64,000 nt of DNA from Cryptomeria japonica (Eukaryota; Streptophyta; Pinopsida; Cupressales; Cupressaceae): assembly GCF_030272615.1 (NCBI RefSeq), contig NC_081410.1, positions 568,931,152-568,995,151 on the forward strand. The letters run 5' to 3'. The number at the start of each line of letters is the position of its first letter. The stretch's first letter is position 1. The notes under the pieces were generated by a model. The model was given only the letters and a program-made list of their open reading frames with translations. It made no database searches and had not been told where the DNA came from. This document shows, piece after piece, positions 47,460-56,840 of this stretch. The position numbers were made by a program, and so were the translations under genes.

Positions 47460-47556
47460 CTCTTCCTTCCTCCATACCCCCTCTTCTCTCCCACCGTACC
47501 CCCTCTTCTCTCCCACCATACCCCCTCCTCTCTCTCTCTCTCTCTCTCTCTCTACC
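46470..47556. repeat. 1.1-kb pyrimidine block of TC runs and recurring spacers
   Basis: The plus strand is nearly all C and T. (TC)n runs alternate with a spacer containing CCCTTCCTCCATACCC and TTCTTCTCTCCCACC, seen near 46577, 46695, 46841, 47115, 47217 and 47467. The long Ser/Leu/Pro frames on this strand, and the Arg/Glu frames on the other, are products of the repeat. Confidence 0.95.
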
Positions 47557-47618
47557 AATAGCATGTACAAGGTACTGAAACTATTAGTTCACTACCCTAC
47601 CATAACTTTTTAAGGCAA

Positions 47619-47780
47619 AGGAGCGCGTACGGGGTACTATTCCCATTATTTGTTACCCGACGATAATATTGTTTAGGCTTAGTAGCGTGTACGCGCTACT
47701 TATCAGTCCAGAATGGGAAAAAAGAATACTGTTGGGCTTGTCAACATTTTATGGTCTAATAGAGCGTATGCGGTTATTAA
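47619..47780. repeat. Internal copies of the GCGTAC subterminal motif
   Basis: GCGCGTACGGGGTAC (47622), GCGTGTACGCGCTAC (47684) and GCGTATGCGG (47764) match the motif in the terminal arrays. They lie directly upstream of the transposase gene. Confidence 0.75.
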
Positions 47781-47828
47781 TGTGGTGCTTTCGTGGTTTA
47801 TAGACATATTTTTAGTTTCCCAAGAGCC

Positions 47829-47863
47829 TCAACGACCTCAAAAGATGTTCTTGAGGTCGTTGA
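47829..47863 (+). repeat. Perfect 13-base hairpin upstream of the transposase
   Basis: TCAACGACCTCAA (47829-47841) and TTGAGGTCGTTGA (47851-47863) are exact complements around a nine-base loop. It would lie in the transcript leader before the first intron. Confidence 0.88.
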
Positions 47864-47914
47864 AGGCCCCACTGGAACTATGTCTGCTATTCTATCACTG
47901 TTGTATACATAAAA

Positions 47915-48119
47915 GTAAGTGAATTTTTTGTTTTTGCATGATTTCAAATGATTGAATTGTTGTTTTTATTAGTTTTTTTGTTTTTGCATGATTTCAAATA
48001 ATTGAATTGTAATTGTTTAATAGTTTTATTCCAAAAAATAGTGATAAGATGCATATTTATGGTTATTTGTTTGTTTATGAACTTTTCTTTACATATATAT
48101 GTAATATGATTCTATTTAG
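47915..48119 (+). other. Probable leader intron of the transposase gene
   Basis: The donor AAAAGTAAGTG at 47911-47921 fits the plant consensus, and the acceptor TTCTATTTAG ends at 48119. In between the sequence is T-rich, as in plant introns. The first start codon of the transposase frame (48137) follows 18 bases later. Confidence 0.5.
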
Positions 48120-48136
48120 GTCAACCGATATCAACC

Positions 48137-50080
48137 ATGGGAAAGAACAAGTGAGGAACGATGGAACAACGAGAGGCCCAAAAGGAAAGACAAAGGCAAT
48201 GTATGAAAAAATTGTGTGACATAAGAACATTGGGAGAAGAAGGTATGTCATCCTCAACATCTCAATTTGATTTACCAAACAAATATAATGCACCTAATGC
48301 AATTGAAGAAGAAACATTTGATAATTTACCATTTGAACCTAATGCAATTGAAGAAGAAACATTTGATAATTTACCATTTGAACCTAATGCAGTTGAAGAA
48401 GATACCGCATTGAATAATAAATTAAATGATGAACATATTACACCTTCTCTACTTGATGAATTGAATGTACATAATGCACCGATGTTAACACCTCCTAGAA
48501 TTATTCGTAGGAACCCAAAGTATCTAATTGACATTGATGAGAATATATTGAATTCAATGCCTAATAAAATGAATGAACAAACTTGTAGGAGAATGGTTAA
48601 AAGAATATGGAAAAACTATTTTAAAAACTTAAATCAAACTAGAAGATGTCCATTAGTTGTTGAAAATGTTTCAAGAGAAACTTGTTTATGAGTACATAAT
48701 GCATACACATAGAGCTCGATGGTTAGATGAGCAATTCAAGTTATGTAAGGAGACATTTCCTCTTGGCACCATTGTCTCTATCATTGATTTCGCTGAAAAT
48801 TATACACTACAACCTCAAAATGAAGTGCAATCCATGTATTATTGTAGATGATAGCACAGAGGAGGATAGAAAGGTTGTAAGAGAGTATCACTTCTACATA
48901 AGTGATGATCATACTCATTCATCAGAGTTTGTACAAGGATGCTTTAAAGTTTTCTATGATAGTTTAAGGGAAAGGAACATACGATACATCCGACACTTAA
49001 TATGGTCAGATAATTGCACCACACAATTCAAGAATGCAAGGATGTTTTATTGGTTGACAAGGATGCATGTGACAAGTGGTGTACAACATTTTTGGAATTT
49101 CACTGAGGCTGGACATGGTAAGGGAGAGCACGATGGTGCAGGAGCATGTGTGAAAAGAGTCCTAGCTAGGGAATAATTGAAGTACGAAGGTGGTGCTGAG
49201 TTGGTAGATGCAGAAACAATTGTGTGATGGTGTAAGTCAACGATGGGTCCAGGTAATCCAGGTACATCATTGGTTCGTAGATATTTTTGGTTGATCACTG
49301 AATCTAACATTTAAAACTATCTAGATTGTTGTACAATTGTAGGATCGAGTGACATGAACTCATTTATGAGTTCAAATTAAAGTTCACTGGTAATTTATAT
49401 AAGACAAATGGTATGTTTTTTCTCTTCATGCATGTATTGTTTGTGGGAAGAATGTGAATCACAAGAGTGGGTTGACAAATGGTCTTGTAGACCGTTGGTT
49501 CCCATTGATTCATATCAAATTCCCAAAGCAATACAATTAAGCCAAATGGAGACATCAGTGGATTTTGACCATGTATCCATCTAGTAGATTCAGGTGCTTT
49601 TTTGGGTTAATTTTTTTGCAAGTATTCTTTTTGTTTCATTTTGTTGTACATCATACTTTATTTTGGGTATTAATTAAGACTTTATAAAATGCAGGTCATG
49701 TGTATGTAGTTGTTGCAGAAGAGAACAATGAAGAAGGAACATATTACTATTTTTGTCATTGTGTTGAGCCTAAAAGAAAATTGACAACCACAATCATTGA
49801 TAGAGAGGGCATTGAGTACCCAATAGGGTCTGTTGTCGTGACAGGAACATGGCTTCGAAGATAGCCTATCAAGAATTTTGATGTTTGGTTGCTCAAGGAC
49901 TTTGAAACACATAGACATATTCTTCATTTCTCTAACCTTGTTGTTGCAACAAATATTCATTTGATGAAGTATCGTGGTAGACCTCATAACAAGATTTTAT
50001 GAAAAGTTCGTGAATCTGACTAGGAGGCAATAGTTGACACAATACGGGTTAGAGCCGATCCTGAAGGCTCACTTGATTGA
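48137..50080 (+). pseudogene. Transposase-like gene of the DNA transposon (broken)
   Basis: The ATG at 48137 (MGKNK) is followed by TGA at 48152-48154, and from 48161 the frame is open to 48691. This N-terminal part holds two and a half copies of a 15-residue unit (NAIEEETFDNLPFEP). The coherent reading changes frame near 48670 to VYEYIMHTHRARWLDEQFKL and IIDFAENYTLQPQNEVQS, and again near 48845, probably with a deletion. The C-terminal core is HFYISDDHTHSSEFVQGCF, LIWSDNCTTQFKNARMFYW and HFWNFTEAGHGKGEHDGAGA. Conserved Asp residues (DFAENY, SDNC) and Glu (TEAGHGKG) could form a DDE-type centre; this is inference. After stops at about 49174 and 49224 come WEECESQEWVDKW and, behind an apparent intron (49594-49694), GHVYVVVAEENNEEGTYYYF and IGSVVVTGTWLRR. 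I recall similar proteins in many land plants but cannot name the family. Confidence 0.7.
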
Positions 50081-50199
50081 TTCTACGGTTCAGAGTAGAA
50101 TGATTTTGAGAATTTTGTATAAATCATTGACGAATTGCTCTATATTCATTTTTTGTATATATAAATGCCCATAAGCTGATTTTTACAAGTTTAGGGGCA

Positions 50200-50450
50200 T
50201 AATTAAGTATATTTAAATGGCAATGAGCTGATTTGTACATATGTACATGCCAAATTGTGTATATTAAAATGGTGATGAGCTGAATCACACATATTGTAAT
50301 GCTAGATTTTGTATAAAATCCCATCAGATGATTTGTATATTAAAATGGCCATGAGTTGAATCGCACATATTTTAATGTCAAATTTTGTATAAAATCCCAT
50401 GAGATGATTTATAAGACATTTTTTTGTATAATCAAATAGCCAAGAGCTGA
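50200..50450. repeat. Degenerate tandem repeat, about 76-base period
   Basis: TCACACATATTGTAATG (50285) and TCGCACATATTTTAATG (50361) head two units that both continue into TTTTGTATAAAATCCCATNAG and ATGATTT. A weaker unit precedes them. Confidence 0.75.
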
Positions 50451-50693
50451 TTTGACCATTTTTGGAGGCAAATTTTTGAATAATATGTGACAATGTTTTA
50501 TGACTATGTTTTGAGTATATGTGATGTGTCCCTGGTCAATTATGAGCATTCTTGATTCTTGTATAATCATGGAGAATTATTTGAGTCATTATCAGGTCAT
50601 AGGGGTCATAGATTGAGACTAGATACAATCTGAGCAAAAATTGTCATTGTTGTCAAAAAAATTGTCAAAAAAGTTGTCAAGCATTTTCTACAT

Positions 50694-52972
50694 TGTGTCA
50701 GTAGGGTATGGCACTCGACGTTCTGGTGCTTTGGGATGCATTATAGGGGCATGCCTATTGTAAAAATGCCCACCCAGACGCGCTTGTGATGTCAGTTTGT
50801 GCACACGACAAACTGAATCAATTCTATCCAATCCTGCAACTTTGCATTGCATGCAATTGACAACTTTTGTAGTAGGCAAAAAAATGCTACCAATCGCAAA
50901 TGGCTCCGAGTCATCAAAAATCAAGAGAGGAAATTGTAGAGGAGCCTCACACAACTCCATGGGTTCAAAAGGATCGACCATATGTATCCTAGATTGAAAG
51001 AAACAGTCCATCAAGTTTTGAATTTTTTTTGGACTCATGGCACTTGAGAGATCACATCGGTACGGTATGACTCTCGATGTTTTGGTGCTTTGGGATGCAT
51101 GACAAGGGCATGTCTAGTGTAAAAATTCCCACCCGGATGCACTCGCGATGTCAGTTTGTGCACATGACGAACCAAATCAATTCTAGCTAATCTTGCAACT
51201 TTTTATTACATTCAACTGACAGTTTTTGGAGCAGCCGAAAAAATGCTACTAATTGAAAATGGCTCTGAGTCATTGAAAACCGAGATAGGCCATTGTAGAG
51301 GAGCATCATGAGACCCCACGGGATCAAACGGATCAACCATATGTGTCCTGGATTTGAAGAAACAGTCCATCAAATTTTGATAATTTTTTGGACTCAGGGC
51401 ACTTGAGAGATCGCACCAGTACGGAATGACCCTCAACATTTTGGCACTTTGGGATGCATGACAGGGGCATGCCTAGTGTAAACCTACCCACCCAGACATG
51501 CTCGCCATGACGGTTTGTGCACATGATGAACTGAATCAACTCTAGCCAATCTTGCAACTTTTCATTGCATGCAACTAACGATTTTTGGAGCAGGCAAAAA
51601 AATGCTACTAATTGAAAATGGCTCTAATTCATGAAAAAATGAGATAGGCCATTGTAAAGGAGCCTCACATGACCCCATGAGATTAAACGGATTGACCATA
51701 TGTCACCTAGATTTGAAGAAACAGTTTATCAAGTTTTGACAATTTTTTGGACTCAGGGCACTTGAGAGATCGTACCAGTATGGAATGACTCTCAACGTTC
51801 TGGCGCTTTGGGATGCACAATAGGGGAATGCCTAGTGTAAACGTGTCCAACCAAATGTTCTTGCAACATTGGTTTGTGCACACGACAAACTGAATCAATT
51901 CTACCCAATCTTGCAACTTTTCATTGCATGCAATTGATAGTTTTTGGAGGAGGCGAAAAAATGCTAATAATTGAAAATGGGTCTAAGTCGTCAAAAAATG
52001 AGATAGATCATTGTAGAGGAGCCTCACGTGACCCCATGGTCTCAAACGGATCGACCATATGTGTCATGGATTTGAAGAAATAGTCCGTCAAATTTTGATA
52101 ATTTTTTCGACTCAGGGCAATTGAGAGATCGCATCGGTACGGTATGACTCTCGATGTTCTGACACTTTGGGATGCATGATAGGGGCATGCCTAGCATAAG
52201 CCTACCCACCCGGATGCACTCGCAATGTCGGTTTGTGCACATGATGAACCGAATCAATTCTAGCCAATCTTTCAACTTTTCATTCCATGCAACTGACGGT
52301 TTTTGGAGCAGGTGAAAAAATGCTACTAATTGAAAATGGCTCTAAGTAGTTGAAAAATGAGATAGGCCATTGTATAGGAGCCTCACGAGAACCTATGGGA
52401 TCAAAAAAATTGACCATATATGTCCTGGTTTTGAAGAAACAGTCCGTCAAGTTTTGACAATTTTTTGGTCTCAGGGAACTTGAGAGATCGCACCGGTACA
52501 TAATGACTCTCGATGTTCTGGTGCTTTGGGATGCACAACAGGGGCATGCCTAGTGTAAACCTACCCACCTAAATGCACTCGTGATGTCGATTTATGTACA
52601 CAATGAACTGAATCAATTCTAGCCAATCTTGCAACTTTTCATTGCATGCAACTGATAGTTTTTGGAGAAGGCGAAAAAATGCTAATAATTGAAAATGGCT
52701 CCGAGTCGTCGAAAACCAAGATAGGCCATTTTAGAGGAGCCTCACGTAAGCCCACGGGATCAAATAGATCAACCATATGTATCCTGGATTTGAAAAAATG
52801 GCTCGTCAAATTTTGATAATTTTTTGGACTCAGGGCAATTGAGAGATCGCATCGGTATGATATGACTCTCGATGTTCTGACACTTTGGGATGCATGACAG
52901 GGGAATGCTTAGCATAAACCTGCCCACCCAGACGTGCTCGCGACATCAGTTTGTGCACATGACAAACAAAAT
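50694..52972. repeat. Satellite-like array, 359-base units, about 6.3 copies
   Basis: The anchor TTGGGATGCA occurs at 50731, 51090, 51449, 51808, 52167, 52526 and 52885, each exactly 359 bases after the last. Units share CATGCAA(C/T)TGA, AAAATGCTA, TTTTTGGACTCAGGGCA and GAGAGATCGCA, with many substitutions but no net length change. Short open frames on both strands recur from unit to unit. Because 359 is not a multiple of three, they cannot form one continuous repeat protein. The last unit breaks off after ACATGACAAAC. Confidence 0.95.
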
Positions 52973-53040
52973 TTGACCATCGCGAGCGTGAGGGTGCTCT
53001 CACACCAAACACATTGTTGTTTATATTCATATTGTCGATT

Positions 53041-53338
53041 TTTGTTGTTTATATTCATATTGTTGATTACATATGCAAATATTCATTTAAATTTATAAAA
53101 GGGCAGCCACCAAATACAATGAATACACAATAATGAACTGAATACAAGGAGTTTTGTAGGGTTAATTCAACATTTTAGAAATTTTATCAAATCATATTCC
53201 ATGATTGCAATGTTTTATATCATATATTTTTGTTGTTTATATTCATATTGTTGATTACATATGCAAATATTCATTTAAATTTATAAAAGGACAACCACAA
53301 AATACAACGAATACAAAATAATGAACTCATTACACATT
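53041..53338. repeat. Direct duplication, 188-base offset
   Basis: A block of about 110 bases starting TTTGTTGTTTATATTC at 53041 recurs at 53229 with few differences, including AAATACAATGAATAC / AAATACAACGAATAC. Confidence 0.88.
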
Positions 53339-53509
53339 TATTGGATTGAATATCGATATTTATATATATATAAAAAGGCATGTCTGCCAAGTCAATACAA
53401 GTATTACAAAAATGTGGCATATGCCATGTCCAAATTGATATACAATAAAAATGTAGAATATATCTACATGTATTGGTCATTCTATGACCAAAACTAACAC
53501 TATATTATC

Positions 53510-54524
53510 CTAAACTTGTGGTGGATCATCAAAATCAAGCCTCTTCGATGCAATATGCGGCTCTATAGATGGCTGCAAAGCCACAATTCAAAAGCCAAGT
53601 TAGAATTCTTTTGTAGAAAATAGTTCACAATTAACAACATAACTATACATTTAACTTTAATTCCTTTGCAATTGAAATGTAGATTACCTCAATGGTTGAT
53701 CTAGGAGCTAATGTCTTCACTCTCCTCTCCTTGTCACTCTTAGGAGTTTTCTTGAAGAAATAGTTAAATGGATCCACGTTATGGCCATACCGCAAAGGGG
53801 TCTATTGTAGATTAAATGTACAATTAATATAATGTACTAAAATAATATATCAAAAATACTTAAAAGCTATAATATAGAGAACAACGTATCTGTGCCTGAG
53901 ATGCTTCTCCAATGGACTGAGGATGGCTCACCATCAATGGAGAAACTGTCGCTATTACCTACACAAAAAATGTTCAAAGATTAAATACAATTAATATAAT
54001 GATAAGTATTAAAGGTAAAAAACAATTAATTTTACATATCAAACAAAAGTGTATTGGATCCTAAGATGCTTCTCCAGTGCAAGGAGGAGGGTTCCCCATT
54101 GACGAAATTGGTATGGTAATTTCTATGGAAACAGCTATGGCACCACTAGCTAATGTTTCTAGGCTAGTGGCGAGGGATTGATGATGGTCAAGTTCAGAAG
54201 TTTTCAATTTAACAATCAGTCTATTGGTTTTGGATGTATTTTGTCCTAATTGATTAATTATTTCTTCCTGTGTTTCGGGTGTGCGATCAAAAGGGGGAAT
54301 TGGGGGTTGTTCTTTTGTGTTTTGAGGAGGTGCATTTGGTTGTTCTTGTATGGGTTTTCAGGAGGTGCATTTGGTTGTTCTTGTTTTGGATTAGAAGAAT
54401 CTGGTTTTTGAAACAAAAAATGAAAAAACCTAATTAAAATTAATGAAATTAAATTCAACATGTAAAACAAATTGCATAAATCGGAAAGAAAGACAAAAAT
54501 AAACAAAAACTAACTTTGATCCAT
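53510..54524 (-). pseudogene. Probable spliced accessory gene on the minus strand of the DNA transposon
   Basis: Exons inferred on the minus strand, from high to low coordinate. Exon 1 is 54515-54524 (ATGGATCAAA, then GTTAG). Exon 2 starts at 54400 after a CCAG acceptor and runs to about 54057. Exon 3 is 53958-53890, exon 4 is 53801-53688, and the last exon is 53572-53510, ending in TAG. Exons 3, 4 and 5 are 69, 114 and 63 bases, all multiples of three with phase-0 joins. Exon 4 (HNVDPFNYFFKKTPKSDKER) has consensus boundaries (AATAG acceptor, GAG/GTAAT donor), and the last exon follows TTTGCAG. Exon 2 encodes Gln/Pro-rich repeats (EQPNAPP, twice) and a coiled-coil-like stretch (EEIINQLGQNTSKTNRLIVK). 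The ends of exons 2 and 3 resemble each other (TGEAS / IGEASQAQ), suggesting exon duplication. A one-base loss between the 35-base repeats in exon 2 and a GT-to-AT change at the exon 3 donor suggest decay. Function unknown. Confidence 0.5.
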
Positions 54525-54650
54525 AGCTTGGAGGACAAATCCAACACCCCATTCGCGGTTTAGGAGAGGAAATGGGGAAAAAATGAAGTTAAAAATGTGC
54601 TATTCATGGGTAAATGAGACCCAGTTTTTTTTAAAAACTTTTTTTAATAG

Positions 54651-54830
54651 GCACCGCGTACACGGTTTTATTTTGATTATTAGCACGTATGCGCTCATTT
54701 TCCTATGAGCAGCACATACGTGCTCATTTTACTAAGCATAGCATGCACGTGCTCATTTTCCTAAAAGTGGCGTGTATGCGCAACCTTTTCTAGGCTCGGG
54801 AAGCACAAACCTAAGTGCGTACGTGCTACT
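54651..54830. repeat. Right subterminal motif array, 29-base spacing
   Basis: GCACGTATGCGCTC (54683), GCACATACGTGCTC (54712) and GCATGCACGTGCTC (54741) are 29 bases apart. GCGTGTATGCGC (54770) continues the spacing, with further copies at 54655 and 54815. The linker CATTTTCCTA is shared between units. Confidence 0.88.
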
Positions 54831-54854
54831 TGTTTTTCCATGTTTTTTTTGGCT

Positions 54855-54895
54855 GGTGTCCACTTTGCTGACCACCATCTTTGTGCACATGCCCC
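54855..54895 (-). repeat. Right terminal inverted repeat
   Basis: Read on the minus strand from 54895: GGGGCAT, then GTGCACAAAGATGGTGGT, then CAGCAAAGTGGACAC. TAA follows at 54896-54898 on the plus strand. Confidence 0.85.
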
Positions 54896-54898
54896 TAA

Positions 54899-55051
54899 TT
54901 GTATTATAATATTAAACCATCTCTTATTATTATGGTTATATAGTTTCATCTAAATTATTTAATTAGTATTAACTGAATCTTTTTTATTTATATTCTCATC
55001 CATTTGTTGAATAATATATGATGCTCTGTAAAAAGGATTAGAAAATCTGTT
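54899..55051. other. Short AT-rich flank, no feature
   Basis: These 153 bases separate the DNA transposon from the next LTR. Confidence 0.55.
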
Positions 55052-56056
55052 TGATGGAAACACACACAAGAGCACAAGAAACAAATGTTAGTGTTAGCAA
55101 CAAAAGATTATCCTAAACAGGCATATCAAGAGAGATATTAAGCATGAAATAGAAAGCATATAAACATAGAATAAAATAGCTAATCAAGATGCTCATAGTT
55201 GCTCCTCCCTTGTTCCTCTCCTCTCCAAGTCCCAAATGAGTGTAGCTCTCAGCTTTTAGCACTAGCCATGGATGCCATATGGAGATTCAAGATAATTGAA
55301 TATGATAAGCAAAGGCTATTCAAGTGTAGATAGTGATGCTATGAGAAAGCTCTATGCTAATGCCAGTATAACAACAATACTCTAATGCTTCTTTTTGCTT
55401 GAGGAGAAGGGTTCTATTTATAGAAGAAATGGGGAAATGAAGGGTTAAGATTGAGTAATCTTAACAAGGGTTAGGATTGAAAGATATTCAATCCATGTGA
55501 GACTTTCAACCCAATCCCATGTTGACAAGTGTCACCATGAGGAGGCTTGAGAGGAGTGATAAGGAGCATTAAATGCTTGAGGGGACATGATGGTTACCCT
55601 AGTCAAAGAAATAAATGCTTTGAAGAGACACATGGGTTACATGAGGGTTAAGTTAGGGGTCAAAGTCCTTAACCATGGGTGCAAATGGAATTAACCATTA
55701 ATGGTCATGTAAGAGCCATAAGTGGTTTGGAAGACTTTAGAGGCTAATTTGTTGAACACACAAAGCATTAATTGCTTTTCAAAGACTTTGGAGTCTTTGA
55801 GAAGTGACTCCAATTTGCTTACGAATGTGACAATATTTAGGGGATGGATTAGGTTAATTAGGAAGGGTTTAGAAGAATCTAGAAGGGGTTTAGGCATGCA
55901 AGTGGATTTTGTAGGAAAATGCAAGTGGGAGGAATTTTGGTATTTTCAATTAAAATAAAATCATTTATTTCAATTAAATGGTATAATTTGCATTTGGATA
56001 AATATTCAAATAAATATTAATTTATTTAAATGAGAAAAAGGAAGATAAAGCATTAA

Positions 56057-56332
56057 AATACTTGAAGACTTTGAGGGAAACCATTAAAGGCTTGAAGACT
56101 TTAAGGAAAACCATTAAAGTCTTAAGAAGACTTTAAGGGAAGCCATTAAGTTTGAAGACTTTAAGGGAAACCATTAAAGGCTTAAGAAGACTATAGAAGG
56201 AAGCCATCAAGTTTGAAGACTTTAAGGGAAACCATTAAAGGCTTGAAGACTTTAAGGAAAACCATTAAAGGCTTAAGAAGACTATAGAAGGAAGCCATCA
56301 AGTTTGAAGACTTTAAGGGAAACCATTAAAGG
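56057..56332. repeat. Tandem repeats of about 30 bases inside the Tat LTR
   Basis: Units built on GAAGACTTTAAGGGAAACCA followed by TTAAAGGCTT occur about nine times. A longer block (about 105 bases, ending GGAAGCCATCAAGTTT) is itself duplicated at about 56160 and 56265. Confidence 0.9.
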
Positions 56333-56339
56333 TTTCAAG

Positions 56340-56640
56340 TGGGTGAGGATAAATAGGATTTAAAATAAATAATTTATTTAAAATAGTTGTGCAACTTGCT
56401 TTTGTAGGAAAATACAAGTCGGTGGAGGATAAAGGTGATTTAAATAAATTATTTATTTAAAATAATTGTGCAACTTGCATTTGTAGGAAAAAGCAAGTGG
56501 CTAGAGGATAAAGGTGATTTAAATAAATGTTAATTTATTTAAATGTGAGAGGTGGGATTTTGGGGGATTTAAATAAATATTAATTTATTTAAATGTGAGA
56601 GAATATTTAATTAAATAAATATGATTTATTTATTTAATTA
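56340..56640. repeat. Second repeat family inside the Tat LTR
   Basis: GGTGATTTAAATAAAT plus TTGTGCAACTTGC plus TTTGTAGGAAAA recurs in units of about 70 bases near 56390, 56467 and 56515, then passes into AT-rich TTAAATAAATATTAATTTA units. Confidence 0.8.
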
Positions 56641-56825
56641 ATGGTCTGAATTTGGTTAAGTGAATTAAATCAAATAAATTGAATAATTTATTTAATTAAT
56701 AGGAGAAGAGGGTTAAGATGAATTAATTAAATATAGTAATTTAATTAATTATTGATTGATGGTTAAATAATCAAATAAATACTAAATATTCATTTTAATT
56801 AAGTGGACAGATTTATGTGACTACA

Positions 56826-56840
56826 TTTGCCCCTCTTTGA
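56826..56840 (-). promoter_or_regulatory. Polypurine tract of the Tat-type element
   Basis: On the minus strand TCAAAGAGGGGCAAA directly precedes the LTR start TGTAGTC. Confidence 0.85.

Larger units (their letters stand above)
44134..54895 (+). mobile_element. Large DNA transposon with inverted ends, superfamily not assigned
   Basis: The left end (from 44134) and the right end read inward (from 54895) both begin GGG, then share GTGCACAAAGATGGTGGT and, after a small gap, AAGTGGACAC. TAA lies outside both ends. Between them are arrays of a 29-base-spaced motif near both termini, a transposase-like gene on the plus strand, a probable spliced gene on the minus strand, and several tandem repeats. 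The three-base TAA duplication is also seen in PIF/Harbinger elements, but the transposase does not show the motifs I know from that family. All genes are decayed, so this copy is probably inactive. The limits rest on the inverted ends and duplication, which I consider strong but seen in one copy only. Confidence 0.8.
55052..56825 (-). repeat. 3' LTR of the Tat-type element
   Basis: On the minus strand it starts TGTAGTCACATAAATCTG next to the polypurine tract and ends TGTGTTTCCATCA. The partner LTR is not in the window, so the outer end is inferred from TG/CA ends and position. It contains two families of internal repeats. Confidence 0.75.

Noticed and set aside
46452-47578. Very long Ser/Leu/Pro and Arg/Glu open frames
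   Set aside because: They are products of the TC repeat, which has few stops in any frame. They have no domain and no unique sequence.
50694-52972. The regular array considered as a CRISPR or as a repeat protein
   Set aside because: Units are 359 bases with no alternation of short repeats and unique spacers, and the setting is a plant genome. The period is not a multiple of three, so no continuous repeat protein is possible.
52975-53510. Further exons of the minus-strand gene right after the 359-base array
   Set aside because: The stop at 53510 ends the last phase-consistent exon, and the rest is AT-rich with a 188-base duplication.
44134-54895. Assignment of the DNA transposon to PIF/Harbinger or CACTA
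   Set aside because: TAA and three-base duplications fit either partly, but the ends do not begin CACTA and the transposase shows no motif I know from those families. I left it unassigned.
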